Source: Promethearchaeota archaeon
GTDB lineage: Archaea > Asgardarchaeota > Lokiarchaeia > Sigynarchaeales > SOKP01
Assembly: GCA_016839905.1 (NCBI GenBank)
Contig: JAEOTJ010000342.1
Location: 1 to 41,569 of the forward strand
Direction of reading: 5' to 3'
Length of the DNA stretch: 41,569 bases
This document shows, piece by piece, positions 1 to 7,525 of the stretch. A program made the translations under genes and the position numbers. A model generated the notes under the pieces. That model did not search any database. It saw only the letters and a list, made by a program, of their open reading frames with translations, and had not been told where the DNA came from. Position 1 is the first letter of the stretch. Every line of letters starts with the position of its first letter.

Positions 1-139
1 CTTTTTTATAATTCATGAATTTACGAATTAAGGGGGCGATTTAAAGGTTTTGGAATTTATTAAGGAGGTTATTAATTTTAGAAATAATTTTTAAAAATAC
101 TCGGTACTGTAAAAGGTGTTAATGCCAAAAAAAAAAAGA
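1..139. other. No gene seen at left edge
   Basis: This AT-rich stretch lies downstream of the Rrp42 stop codon. I see no convincing coding region or RNA. A purine-rich motif (aaggaggtt, near 63-71) resembles a ribosome-binding site, but no open frame follows it. Confidence 0.4.
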
Positions 140-964
140 TTATTTATTTATTTTATATTGCCATAAATTTAGTTCTTTTCTTAATTTTTTACCAATTTCG
201 ATTGATTTTTTTCCAAGCATTTTAACATCATCAATCGACAAAGTTGCGGTTCCAGATTTTTGAATTGATGTAATTTTATTTTCAGTTACGGATATTGATA
301 TTTTTCCATTGCAAATTAATTCTTCAGCCAAGTTTGGATCTAAGAATATAATTTCATCAATTATTCCATAAGTTATACAGAGTGGTAATTCATTTATCAA
401 GACATCTCCATAGATATAGTCTCCTGACCAAATAGGTCCATCTTTCGTCCATTTTGCTTCGGGAATATGAGAATTTATTAATGTAGTAAGTGCACTTACG
501 CCTCCAGCATCAATTAAATTACCCCCATAATTTATTACATACATATCAACAAATAATATATAAACAGATTCCTTTTCTTTTATACATAATTTTTTTGTCT
601 GAACGCAGTCCGCATGTCTGATACCTCTATCTACAACTCGTGCTAATTCAATTGATTGCTCATCGGGAGGACCTCTTTCAAATAAAGGTGATGCTAATGG
701 TAATAATTCTGCCATAACTGTGCAAACTCCTTCATCAGGTAAGTCTGGGAATGGTGTCCCAATATCATATTTTAAACCCGTTATAATCTTAGTATCTCCA
801 AGCTCAACATCAGCCGAACCTTCTGATGAGGCTATTGTATTGGATGTAATTTTAAAATCCCGATAATCCCATAATCCTCTTCCATCAATTCTTTTTTCTT
901 TTACTAAATTATTTTTAATATAATTTCTTTCAATTGTCGAAATAACTCTTCTAACATCCATCAT
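140..964 (-). CDS. rrp42: Exosome complex subunit Rrp42 (RNase PH-like, non-catalytic)
   Basis: Rrp42 pairs with Rrp41 in the hexameric RNase PH ring of the archaeal RNA-degrading exosome. It is usually the structural rather than the phosphorolytic subunit. The family pattern is clear: an RIDGRG motif near the N-terminus, then GSADVELGDTKI, and a late conserved segment around DAGGVSALTTL. The frame is open upstream to 1027, but I chose the ATG at 964. It lies one base after the Rrp41 stop and about ten bases after a GGAGGAG Shine-Dalgarno sequence, and it gives 274 residues, close to the family norm. An alternative ATG at 982 would overlap rrp41. Last gene of the psmA-SBDS-rrp4-rrp41-rrp42 run. 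Confidence 0.93.
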   Translation of the reverse strand: MMDVRRVISTIERNYIKNNLVKEKRIDGRGLWDYRDFKITSNTIASSEGSADVELGDTKIITGLKYDIGTPFPDLPDEGVCTVMAELLPLASPLFERGPPDEQSIELARVVDRGIRHADCVQTKKLCIKEKESVYILFVDMYVINYGGNLIDAGGVSALTTLINSHIPEAKWTKDGPIWSGDYIYGDVLINELPLCITYGIIDEIIFLDPNLAEELICNGKISISVTENKITSIQKSGTATLSIDDVKMLGKKSIEIGKKLRKELNLWQYKINK

Positions 965-965
965 A

Positions 966-1751
966 TTAATTTTCTCCTCCATTATCAGTTTTTTCTGAAT
1001 TAATATTAATCTCCTCTTGAATATCAATGTATTTTTGTTTTAAAGACTTAAGTTGTAATTCATATATTTCTTCCAATGCTTTTTTAACTTTATCTAAAGA
1101 GGCATCCATCTCTTCTATAGTGATATTTCCATCAAATTGTAATAAAGATAATTCTTCATTGAACCATGTCATAGCGAGTGGTAGATCTGCTTCCCCAGCT
1201 TTATCTTCTATACCAGAAAGATCAATTACTAATTCACCATCAATTTTTCCAATGGCTAAGGAGGTTACTAGGCTTTTCATTGGTATGCCAGCGTCTGCCA
1301 GAGCCAAAGCAGCAACAGTAGTACAAGCACATCGAGTTCCTCCATCTGCATCAAGGACTTCAATAAAAACCTCAAACGCACTACCGGGATAAAGTTCAAG
1401 AAAAAGAACTGGTTCTAAGCAATCAGTGATTATCATTGATATTTCTTTCTCTCTTCGTCCCGGTGCTGGTCTTTTCCTCTCAAAAACTGAATAAGTGGCC
1501 ATTCTGTAAAAAACCCTAATTATACCTTTATCGGGTTTAGCTAAATGGTGTGGATGTACCTCTCTTGGTCCATATACCGCAGCATAGATTTTATTATTTC
1601 CCCATTCAATATAAGCTGAGCCATCAGCGTTTTTAATTACACCTACTTCCATTTTAATAGGTCTTATTTCATCTTTATCCCTTCCATCAAGTCTTTTTCC
1701 ATCTTCACGAAATAATTTTTCAGGATATTCATCTTTAATTAATAGTACCAT
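966..1751 (-). CDS. rrp41: Exosome complex catalytic subunit Rrp41 (RNase PH-like)
   Basis: The catalytic phosphorolytic 3'-5' exoribonuclease/polyadenylating subunit of the archaeal exosome (261 aa). Recognisable elements are KRLDGRDKDEIRPIK at the N-terminus, GSAYIEWGNNKIYAAVYGPRE, and the family-typical segment DADGGTRCACTTVAALALADAG with the active-site region SGIEDKAGEADLPLA. The ATG lies two bases after the rrp4 stop, and the stop almost touches the rrp42 start, so translation is probably coupled. Co-location with rrp42 and rrp4 matches the heterohexamer plus cap arrangement of the complex. Confidence 0.95.
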   Translation of the reverse strand: MVLLIKDEYPEKLFREDGKRLDGRDKDEIRPIKMEVGVIKNADGSAYIEWGNNKIYAAVYGPREVHPHHLAKPDKGIIRVFYRMATYSVFERKRPAPGRREKEISMIITDCLEPVLFLELYPGSAFEVFIEVLDADGGTRCACTTVAALALADAGIPMKSLVTSLAIGKIDGELVIDLSGIEDKAGEADLPLAMTWFNEELSLLQFDGNITIEEMDASLDKVKKALEEIYELQLKSLKQKYIDIQEEININSEKTDNGGEN

Positions 1752-1753
1752 CT

Positions 1754-2569
1754 TTATTTCATACCTCTTTTATTTTTTTCATTTTTAATATATTCTCGCA
1801 TCCTATCCGTCAAACCAATTGTATGTGCCTCTCTTTCAATTTTTCTTATGGCATCAATAAGTAATTGCTCATAAGCAAAGTCCTCGCCTTTTAACCAGAT
1901 GCGCCCATTTTGGGTTACAAAAATGTTTGTATTAGTTAAATTTTTTAACATCTTTATCATACTTCCATTTCTTCCAATAATGCGAGGGATTTTTGGAGGA
2001 TCTATTGAGATCACAATTCCTCCAATTTTTTTACCTAAATATTTACCAACTGTTGTTAATTCAGGTTTATTTAAACGATCTGCAGAAAGAACTTTTACTA
2101 TTAAAACATCTCCTATTTTATACCTATTGGTTGATAAGTCTTCCATATGACCTTGATTGCGCGGGCCTCCTCTTCCCATTCTTGTTTTGGCTTTTTTAAT
2201 TGTATTTTTAGGTTTAAGTTGCCCATAATCTTTTGAATTAATATTAAGTCTATATTTAACAGGATTCTTATCAACAACAATAGCGATTACTTTATCTCCT
2301 GGTTGAGGGGTATACAGTCCTTTTAACGGAATTACATTTATATAATTTTTACTAAGTTGCTTTAAACCTATATGAAGAGAAATTATCTTATTTTTTTCCT
2401 TATTTAAAATAGTTCCTCTTCCTGATATATAATTTTTCACATCTTCAGTTAATACTTCTCCTGGCACGACTAATTCTCGCATCGATTCTTCATCATTGAA
2501 ATCTTCATATCCTTCATCTGTTTGCTCCTTATCAATTATATTTTCATCTATTTTCTCTTCATCACTCAT
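1754..2569 (-). CDS. rrp4: Exosome RNA-binding cap subunit Rrp4 (S1-KH)
   Basis: Rrp4 forms the RNA-binding cap of the archaeal exosome. The 271-residue protein starts with an acidic tail of about 30 residues, then the family N-terminal segment VVPGEVL...YISGRGT, an S1 domain (about residues 80-165) and a KH-type domain with PKIPRIIGRNGSMIKML (GxxG-type loop, about 192-208). The acidic N-terminal extension is longer than in many euryarchaeal Rrp4 proteins, judged from memory. It sits 77 bp after SBDS and two bases before rrp41. Confidence 0.93.
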   Translation of the reverse strand: MSDEEKIDENIIDKEQTDEGYEDFNDEESMRELVVPGEVLTEDVKNYISGRGTILNKEKNKIISLHIGLKQLSKNYINVIPLKGLYTPQPGDKVIAIVVDKNPVKYRLNINSKDYGQLKPKNTIKKAKTRMGRGGPRNQGHMEDLSTNRYKIGDVLIVKVLSADRLNKPELTTVGKYLGKKIGGIVISIDPPKIPRIIGRNGSMIKMLKNLTNTNIFVTQNGRIWLKGEDFAYEQLLIDAIRKIEREAHTIGLTDRMREYIKNEKNKRGMK

Positions 2570-2646
2570 TTATTAAACACTTTCAATTTATTTTTCTATT
2601 AACCTTTTAAAAAATAATGTAAATAAGTATTAATTATAATATTTTA

Positions 2647-3438
2647 TTAAGATTTAAGAAGCTTAGTTTGGACTCTACCGTGAGTAAGTTTATTTAATTT
2701 CTCAATTAACTCCATTTGAATTCCTGCTGGAAGTGAAATAATAGAAACCCAAGATCCATCTGATTGCCATTCTTCTTTTTTAATTTGTGCTAATTGAGCA
2801 ACTATATTATAACCTTTTGCGGTAAATGAGGAAGGGATTTTAATGGCAATTTCTACTTGCTCCATCCTAATAGGAATTATTGGCTGAATTTTTTTAACGA
2901 TATCTTCAATTTGTTCTTCAATATTTTTTATTAAATCAATCTTTACATTTGCTTCTCCAATAGCTTTTTCAATTCGTTGGTAAGGATGAGGTTTTTTATT
3001 TTGTGGATTAATCGCATTTTTACTAATTATTGTTATAATTTGTTTTAACTTTTTTTCTCTTTCTTCTTCTCTTTGAGTTCTAGTCCATTGAATATCTCCT
3101 TCTAATAAAATAAAACCACTAATTTTTATTCCATCCTTGGTTTCAAAAATAGCTTCCATATCACCGTCAGTGGCCTTTTTTCCTCTTCGTAGATCTTCAA
3201 ATACTGTAAAATTTTCAAAGATCATTTCCAAATTAATATTAGGATCTTTTAAAATTTCATCAACTGTAAGGCGTGATTTTTCCTTTCCAGCCTTCAATCT
3301 ATTATTTATTTCCTCTCGAATATATTTACTTGCTTCCCATGCTTTCTCAGGATCCATGAGCATTTCGAAGGTTCTTCCCGCTTTTTCAATGCGACCTACG
3401 ATATAACCACCTAAATCCATTCTCGCCCGATCTATCAT
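2647..3438 (-). CDS. Ribosome maturation protein SBDS (SDO1) homologue
   Basis: SBDS works in late 60S/50S maturation by releasing the anti-association factor eIF6. The 263-residue protein has the three-domain layout: an N-terminal FYSH domain beginning DRARMDLGGYIVGRIEKAGR with FEMLMDP and DILKD-type motifs, a central helical domain with PHPYQRIEKAIGEA, and a C-terminal ferredoxin-like domain (from about 190, MEQVEIAIKIP). It is slightly longer than typical archaeal SBDS. It lies in its conserved position between the proteasome alpha gene and rrp4. Confidence 0.95.
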   Translation of the reverse strand: MIDRARMDLGGYIVGRIEKAGRTFEMLMDPEKAWEASKYIREEINNRLKAGKEKSRLTVDEILKDPNINLEMIFENFTVFEDLRRGKKATDGDMEAIFETKDGIKISGFILLEGDIQWTRTQREEEREKKLKQIITIISKNAINPQNKKPHPYQRIEKAIGEANVKIDLIKNIEEQIEDIVKKIQPIIPIRMEQVEIAIKIPSSFTAKGYNIVAQLAQIKKEEWQSDGSWVSIISLPAGIQMELIEKLNKLTHGRVQTKLLKS

Positions 3439-3556
3439 AACTTATTTTCTCTTATTTTTTGAGAAACTCCAAAGATTTCTCCTTCTCTTTCCCTAAATAT
3501 CATTTTTACGGTATAAGATAAAGAAATAAGGTTATTACTTTGATTTCTTTTTTTTA

Positions 3557-4270
3557 TTATATTTTTTTTAATAAAGCTTCTTTTTCTTCTAAATTTAAGA
3601 GTTTAAATTTTTGGTCTTCTTTCAATATAAATGCAACATCGCAAGTTTTTTCATTTAAGTTAGTACTCATTAATTCCTTTAAAGTTTTTAAAGGTAATAT
3701 TTTTAATTCTTCATCATTAATATCATCCTTGTAATTTTCTCCTAGAAAAGTTCTTGCTTCTGTTGCTCCTGATCCAATTGCAAAAGCTTTATATCCCCAC
3801 ATTGCTCCGCTTGGATCTGTAAGATATAAAGAAGTTCCGTTCGAATCTATTCCAGCAATTAATAATGACACTCCAAACGGTCTTACTCCTGCATTTTGCG
3901 TGAATGCCTGCTTATATTCGCAAATATTTAATGTGGCGTCCTTTACAGAAATTTTTTCATCATAACTCAATAAATTAATTTGGGCTTGAATTCGGGCCCT
4001 ATCAATTAATACTCTCGCATCAGCAGTTAGACCGGCGATAGCTACTCCAATATGGTCATCAATTTTAAAGATTTTTTCTGAACCAATACTCACTTGTAGT
4101 TCAGAACTTTTCTTCTCAACCGCAAATACAATAGCATTTTTATTTCTACAACAAATTGCGGTTGTACCCCTTCGAACAGCTTCAATTGCGTACTCAATCT
4201 GGAATAGCCTACCCTCGGGTGAAAACATTGTCGAGGCAACATCATACCCACGACCTGTTTGCTGGAACAT
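3557..4270 (-). CDS. psmA: Proteasome subunit alpha
   Basis: Structural alpha-ring subunit of the 20S proteasome (237 aa). The alpha-type signature is at the N-terminus (GRGYDVASTMFSPEGRLFQI, then EYAIEAVRRGTTAI), including the tail that gates the pore. No processed N-terminal threonine is present, as expected for an alpha subunit. A GAGG motif lies just upstream of the ATG. The C-terminus ends in LLKKI and lacks an obvious HbYX motif, as expected because that motif belongs to the activating ATPases. First gene of the exosome superoperon. Confidence 0.96.
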   Translation of the reverse strand: MFQQTGRGYDVASTMFSPEGRLFQIEYAIEAVRRGTTAICCRNKNAIVFAVEKKSSELQVSIGSEKIFKIDDHIGVAIAGLTADARVLIDRARIQAQINLLSYDEKISVKDATLNICEYKQAFTQNAGVRPFGVSLLIAGIDSNGTSLYLTDPSGAMWGYKAFAIGSGATEARTFLGENYKDDINDEELKILPLKTLKELMSTNLNEKTCDVAFILKEDQKFKLLNLEEKEALLKKI

Positions 4271-4394
4271 TTTTAAACCTCTTAAAAAATATTTATTTTA
4301 ATTTAATTACATTATTTTTTTTTACTTAAAGTTGAAAAGAAGTAATAATTACTAATAATTAAATTTTTTTTTATTAATTTATAAAATTGAATTA

Positions 4395-4772
4395 TTAGGT
4401 TTCTTGTTCCCAGACAACTTTATTTACAAAGATCGATGTTTCTAAAAGCATACCAGCATCTTGAGTGTGAACAATGATATAATCACCTTCTTTTGTGATT
4501 GAGCCCAAGATATTCCCTTTTTTCTGAGCAATATTTTTAGCAGCCAATTGAATATTATCATGCTTTAAAATAGCAAATCTTGAACCTTGGAATATTAGAG
4601 CAGTTTCTTTATTTTTCCAAGAATGAAGTAAAGCTTTTACTTCTTCGTCTTCTAAAGGAAATTCTTCCGATTTATATATGATATCCCCATCTGCATCGAA
4701 GAGAAATATTTCTTCTACTTCCTCACGCGCTTTAAGTCTTGCAACAATACTCTTAAATTTTTCCTCATCCAT
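4395..4772 (-). CDS. Small profilin-like or Roadblock/LC7-like protein
   Basis: A 125-residue alpha/beta protein with one domain and no membrane segment. The strand-helix-strand order, the EIFLFDADGDIIYKSE strand pair, the SWKN helix end, IFQGSRFAIL, and the closing GNILGSITKEGDYIIVHTQD strand pair with a C-terminal helix fit the profilin/Roadblock superfold. The WKN...IFQG..FAIL...N arrangement reminds me more of Asgard profilins than of Ras-GTPase-regulating Roadblock proteins, but I cannot align it here. A profilin would bind actin and polyproline, and a polyproline protein is encoded at 41070-41534. It lies upstream of psmA on the same strand with about 120 bp between. Confidence 0.5.
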   Translation of the reverse strand: MDEEKFKSIVARLKAREEVEEIFLFDADGDIIYKSEEFPLEDEEVKALLHSWKNKETALIFQGSRFAILKHDNIQLAAKNIAQKKGNILGSITKEGDYIIVHTQDAGMLLETSIFVNKVVWEQET

Positions 4773-4932
4773 TTTTCTTCATTCCCTAATTTTTTTATCT
4801 AAATAGTGTTTTAATTTATATAAACATTTTTGGAATAAAGATTTTATTAAATATCATTTGTAGAAAATCTTTTTACCTATACCGAATTATAAAATGTAAG
4901 ATTTTTAGGTTCTTGTTATTTGATGAATTTTT

Positions 4933-5727
4933 ATGGGAAAAAAAATTGTGCTATTTGATAAATTATATAATATTACATCAAAAACTTCGGAAAAAGTAAG
5001 GAAAGATGTAATTATAAGATATAAAAAATATTTGAATGAGAAAGTAAAAGGATTTCCTAATACTTCCATAAAAATCAAGAAATTACGAGAATTCGATAAA
5101 AGATTTGAAATTATTATATCTGGTCCCGAAGAGACATTTATTTATAATATTTTAAAAAAAGAAATTGGGAGTATTCATAAATTTGATGATATTAAGGTAG
5201 GAGATATTCTTAAAGGAACCATGGTTGATGTGGGAAAGGTAGGTTTTGGCATATTTGTTGATTGTGGTATTTGGGATCCCCATACTGATGTTTTATTGAA
5301 TTTACATATCTTAAGAGCTCAGTTATGTAAAAAAAAAGAGACTTCTTTAAGAAATATTATTAAAACTTATGATTTTATGACTCATTTTCCTGTTTATATT
5401 AAAATCTTGGAAATTGATATAGATAAATCTAAATTAAAGGGGGAATTGGATCAACAATCATTAATAATATTTAATAAAGTTGTTGAGGAAAATCTTGAAG
5501 GGATTTTTGTTAGTGGAGCAACGAAATCTCAAGTAAAAAAAGCGATTATAAGGAAGGGACATCTCCGTGACATAATTACAATAAAGAGATTTGGTTTTTT
5601 AGAAAATATCATTTTATTTAAAGAAGGCACGGATGCTCCTGGGATAATATATCGAATTGGGAATGATTTAAAATGGAGTAAGATTAGTGCGATTAGGGCA
5701 GAGAAAATTAAATCCTTAATAAAATGA
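4933..5727 (+). CDS. Conserved archaeal protein, DUF2110-like, with S1-like segment
   Basis: A 264-residue soluble protein without membrane segments. I recognise it tentatively as the archaeal DUF2110 family, whose function is unknown to me. Around residues 85-115 an S1/OB-like strand set is visible (KVGDILKGTMVDVGKVGFGI, then FVDCGI), suggesting nucleic-acid binding. The C-terminal third has a conserved-looking segment with FGFLENIILFKEGTDAPGI. It is transcribed divergently from the profilin-like gene. Its TGA stop overlaps the discriminator base of the minus-strand tRNA-Val gene. Confidence 0.6.
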   Translation: MGKKIVLFDKLYNITSKTSEKVRKDVIIRYKKYLNEKVKGFPNTSIKIKKLREFDKRFEIIISGPEETFIYNILKKEIGSIHKFDDIKVGDILKGTMVDVGKVGFGIFVDCGIWDPHTDVLLNLHILRAQLCKKKETSLRNIIKTYDFMTHFPVYIKILEIDIDKSKLKGELDQQSLIIFNKVVEENLEGIFVSGATKSQVKKAIIRKGHLRDIITIKRFGFLENIILFKEGTDAPGIIYRIGNDLKWSKISAIRAEKIKSLIK

Positions 5728-5739
5728 GCCAGGGGAGGT

Positions 5740-5769
5740 TTCCGTAAGCTTCCGTTGCGAAAGATAATA
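5740..5769 (-). other. tRNA-Val intron 3 (30 nt, T loop)
   Basis: This interrupts the T loop between TTCGA and AC (about position 58/59). A CTTTCG-CAA-CGGAAG hairpin lies inside. TTC at the 5' exon end can pair with GAA at the intron 3' end. T-loop introns at 58/59 or 59/60 are known mainly in Thermoproteota. Confidence 0.8.
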
Positions 5770-5794
5770 TCGAACTCCCGACCTTCGCGGTGTA

Positions 5795-5824
5795 TTCACG
5801 ACACTACATTTTGTCTATAGTGTT
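5795..5824 (-). other. tRNA-Val intron 2 (30 nt, anticodon loop 33/34)
   Basis: A textbook bulge-helix-bulge can be drawn. The 4-bp central helix is CGCG/CGTG (one G-U). The three-base bulges are CTA and AAT, with cleavage between their second and third bases. An inner helix ACACTA/TAGTGT closes a short loop. Cutting at those sites joins CT to TACAC, giving anticodon UAC rather than the AAC that a 37/38 cut would give. Confidence 0.82.
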
Positions 5825-5832
5825 AGCGCGAC

Positions 5833-5861
5833 GTTTATTACTCGATTCAGAAAGGATTCGA
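5833..5861 (-). other. tRNA-Val intron 1 (29 nt, position 25/26)
   Basis: This segment separates C25 of the D stem from G26. It contains a CTCGA/TCGAG stem-loop when the preceding C is included. The exact junction can slide by one base (GA^C or GAC^). I could not draw a canonical bulge-helix-bulge, so a relaxed form is likely. Confidence 0.75.
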
Positions 5862-5974
5862 GTCATAACCACTAGACCACTAGCTCAATTTATGAAAATT
5901 TATGATAATTATCAAATATAGATAATTATCATTTGCATTAAAATCTTTTTGGCTCTTTGATTAAATTGATCTCC

Positions 5975-6301
5975 TTATTTAAAAGGATCTGTTATGTTCA
6001 ATTTTTTAAATTTAAAATCATAGATATATTTTCTTAAAATAGTATAAAATGTTTTAATTTCAGAGAGATATTCTTTTTTGACAATTTTTTGAGCATTTTT
6101 TTCAAAATTCAGAGTATGTATCATTTTATGACAATTTCCACATAAACAAATACAATTTTCATCTACTAATGTTTTTATAATATCATCGAAACTAAGATTT
6201 CTTAAAATCTGCCATTTTATCTTAGAGTCATTAGATCCATTATTGTGATGAAAAACAAGTGAGGGTAAGCTCTCCTGTATAGTTGTTCCATAAAAAGCCA
6301 T
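5975..6301 (-). CDS. HNH-endonuclease-like protein, probably N-terminally truncated
   Basis: A 108-residue protein whose first half looks like the HNH/zinc-finger nuclease core: SLVFHHNNG followed about 35 residues later by CLCGNCHKMIH. Typical HNH proteins have an additional CxxC knuckle before the HH, and it is absent here. I see no CxxC in the 86 bp between this gene and the neighbouring tRNA-Ser, so the gene looks shortened or remodelled. It sits alone between tRNA-Val and tRNA-Ser(GCU). DNA cleavage activity is uncertain. Confidence 0.55.
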   Translation of the reverse strand: MAFYGTTIQESLPSLVFHHNNGSNDSKIKWQILRNLSFDDIIKTLVDENCICLCGNCHKMIHTLNFEKNAQKIVKKEYLSEIKTFYTILRKYIYDFKFKKLNITDPFK

Positions 6302-6387
6302 TTGTTATACTTTTAAAATTCTCATCTCTTTTTAAAATCTAAAGAGATTAATGATTTTTTAATATTTTTAAGTAGAAAAAATTAAAA

Positions 6388-6470
6388 CGCAAGCGGTGGG
6401 ATTCGAACCCACGAGTCCGTTGGACACCAGTTTAGCAGACTGGCGCATTACCAGGCTATGCTACGCTTGC
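6388..6470 (-). tRNA. tRNA-Ser(GCU)
   Basis: An 83-nt class II tRNA without an intron. The acceptor is GCAAGCG/CGCTTGC with G discriminator (typical for archaeal Ser). The anticodon stem is CCAGT/ACTGG around loop CTGCTAA, so the anticodon is GCT. It has a long variable arm, and the T arm GTGGG-TTCGAAT-CCCAC is intact. Serine isoacceptor for AGC/AGU codons. Confidence 0.95.
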
Positions 6471-6597
6471 ATGACTATGTATCTTTGAAAAAAACTTTAT
6501 AATTTGAATATTAGACTTTAAATTTTTATTTTTTTATTGATTAATGAATTGTTAAATATAAAAGAAAAGAGAGTTATTTACTTTTTTTTTTTCTCCA

Positions 6598-7086
6598 CTA
6601 ATTATCTTGGATAATTTCAAAGACCATTTTTTCAATAATGGGTTTTTTGCTATATCGTTTATCATAATACCAACCGATTAAGTGAGCTTTTTGTTCTTTT
6701 TCTGGTACTGGTGGAATTACAATTATCATTACTCCGTTGCTAAGATATTTTAAAATTCGTTTATCGATAGCATGAAGTTTTTCGCTTCCAGAGGGATGTG
6801 TGTGAAATTGCCAAACAATATCTACTCCAAGTTCTTGTTTAAATTTTCGCATATTATATATTTTTGATTTTTTATATCGCATCCAACTTCGAGGTTTCAC
6901 ATGCACTTTAGTTTTTCTAAGATCAGTATTCATTATAAATTTAGTACAAATCCCAAAATTTTCTTTTCTATCAGCAAAAAGCCATCCATGTATAATAAAT
7001 GGATATTCTTCAGCAGCTTTTTGTGTAATTTCTTTAAATAAATTCTCTGGTATTAAATATCGGAAGTTTTTTGCGCTATTACTCAT
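6598..7086 (-). CDS. JAMM/MPN-fold protein with altered metal site
   Basis: A 162-residue protein with the JAMM signature WQFHTHPSGSEKLHAID: H95 and H97 are followed ten residues later by D108. Canonical JAMM isopeptidases also need a Glu in an early YPxExxG segment. Here the equivalent stretch is YPFIIHGWLFA, with Ile where Glu is expected, although two Glu residues lie just before it. The enzyme may use a shifted Glu or be inactive. In Asgard archaea, JAMM proteins related to Rpn11 act in ubiquitin-like systems. No ubiquitin or E1/E2 gene is visible in this window. It is flanked by two tRNA-Ser genes. Confidence 0.65.
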   Translation of the reverse strand: MSNSAKNFRYLIPENLFKEITQKAAEEYPFIIHGWLFADRKENFGICTKFIMNTDLRKTKVHVKPRSWMRYKKSKIYNMRKFKQELGVDIVWQFHTHPSGSEKLHAIDKRILKYLSNGVMIIVIPPVPEKEQKAHLIGWYYDKRYSKKPIIEKMVFEIIQDN

Positions 7087-7223
7087 TGATCATCATCTCA
7101 ATTTAGATGAAATGAAGACTAAAATTTATATTTTATTCAAAAGCTAAATAGACATTCTTTCTTTATTTTTTTGGATGTATTCTCTTTTTAGAATTAGTAA
7201 TTATTAGAAATTCGTAAAAATAA

Positions 7224-7234
7224 TATATAAAAGT
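7224..7234 (+). promoter_or_regulatory. Possible TATA box for tRNA-Ser(UGA)
   Basis: The sequence atatataaaag lies about 60 bp before the tRNA. The spacing is longer than usual, implying a leader of about 35 nt. Assigned on sequence alone. Confidence 0.3.
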
Positions 7235-7292
7235 ATATTTTTTATCATCACTTGTATTAGAAAAACATTTAAGTCATTCTACATTAAAAATA

Positions 7293-7394
7293 GCAGATGT
7301 AGCCAAGTTGGTATGACGCTGGCCTTGAGAATCCTTGTCATTCGAGAGAGCCAGTGCGCGTAAGCGCTCGGGGGTTCGAGTCCCTCCATCTGCG
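7293..7394 (+). tRNA. tRNA-Ser(UGA) with 19-nt intron
   Basis: A class II tRNA. The acceptor is GCAGATG/CATCTGC with G discriminator. The anticodon stem is CTGGC/GCCAG. A GCGC-GTAA-GCGC hairpin forms the variable arm, and the T arm is GGGGG-TTCGAGT-CCCTC. The anticodon loop region is 26 nt instead of 7. Removing 7330-7348 leaves CTTGAGA, anticodon TGA. The intron fits a canonical bulge-helix-bulge: central helix CTTG/CGAG, with bulges AGA and AGA cut as AG^A, which places it at position 37/38. A Leu(GAG) reading was rejected because it breaks the stem and the discriminator is G. Confidence 0.9.
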
Positions 7395-7525
7395 CTTAAT
7401 AAATAGCTAAAAAAATATTTCTTCATATAGTTATTTCTTTTTAGGACATTCCATAAAATAGCGAATTTTTGCTAGTTAGTCGTAATTTTAATATTCCAAA
7501 ATGCTCTTAGCATATATTAAAAAAG

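Larger units (their letters stand above)
5725..5886 (-). tRNA. tRNA-Val(UAC) with three introns
   Basis: Removing three short segments (5833-5861, 5795-5824, 5740-5769) leaves a canonical 73-nt tRNA. The acceptor stem is GAGCTAG/CTGGCTC. The D arm is GTCT...TGAC with AGTGGTTA in the loop. Base 26 is G. The anticodon stem TCGCG/CGCGA encloses loop CTTACAC (anticodon TAC). The variable loop is AGGTC. The T stem GGGAG/CTCCC encloses TTCGAAC. The discriminator is A, as expected for Val. The D-arm to variable-loop sequence closely resembles known archaeal/eukaryotic tRNA-Val. The last base (5725) overlaps the stop codon of the opposite-strand gene. No CCA is encoded. Confidence 0.88.

Noticed and set aside
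5725..5886. Reading this locus as tRNA-Glu(UUC) because of CCTTTCT near the D arm
   Set aside because: No anticodon stem forms around that TTTC. The tRNA-Val solution gives a perfect 73-nt tRNA with all stems paired and a canonical BHB in the anticodon loop.
7293..7394. tRNA-Leu(GAG) reading
   Set aside because: It would break the CTGGC/GCCAG anticodon stem, and the discriminator is G, which fits archaeal Ser and not Leu.
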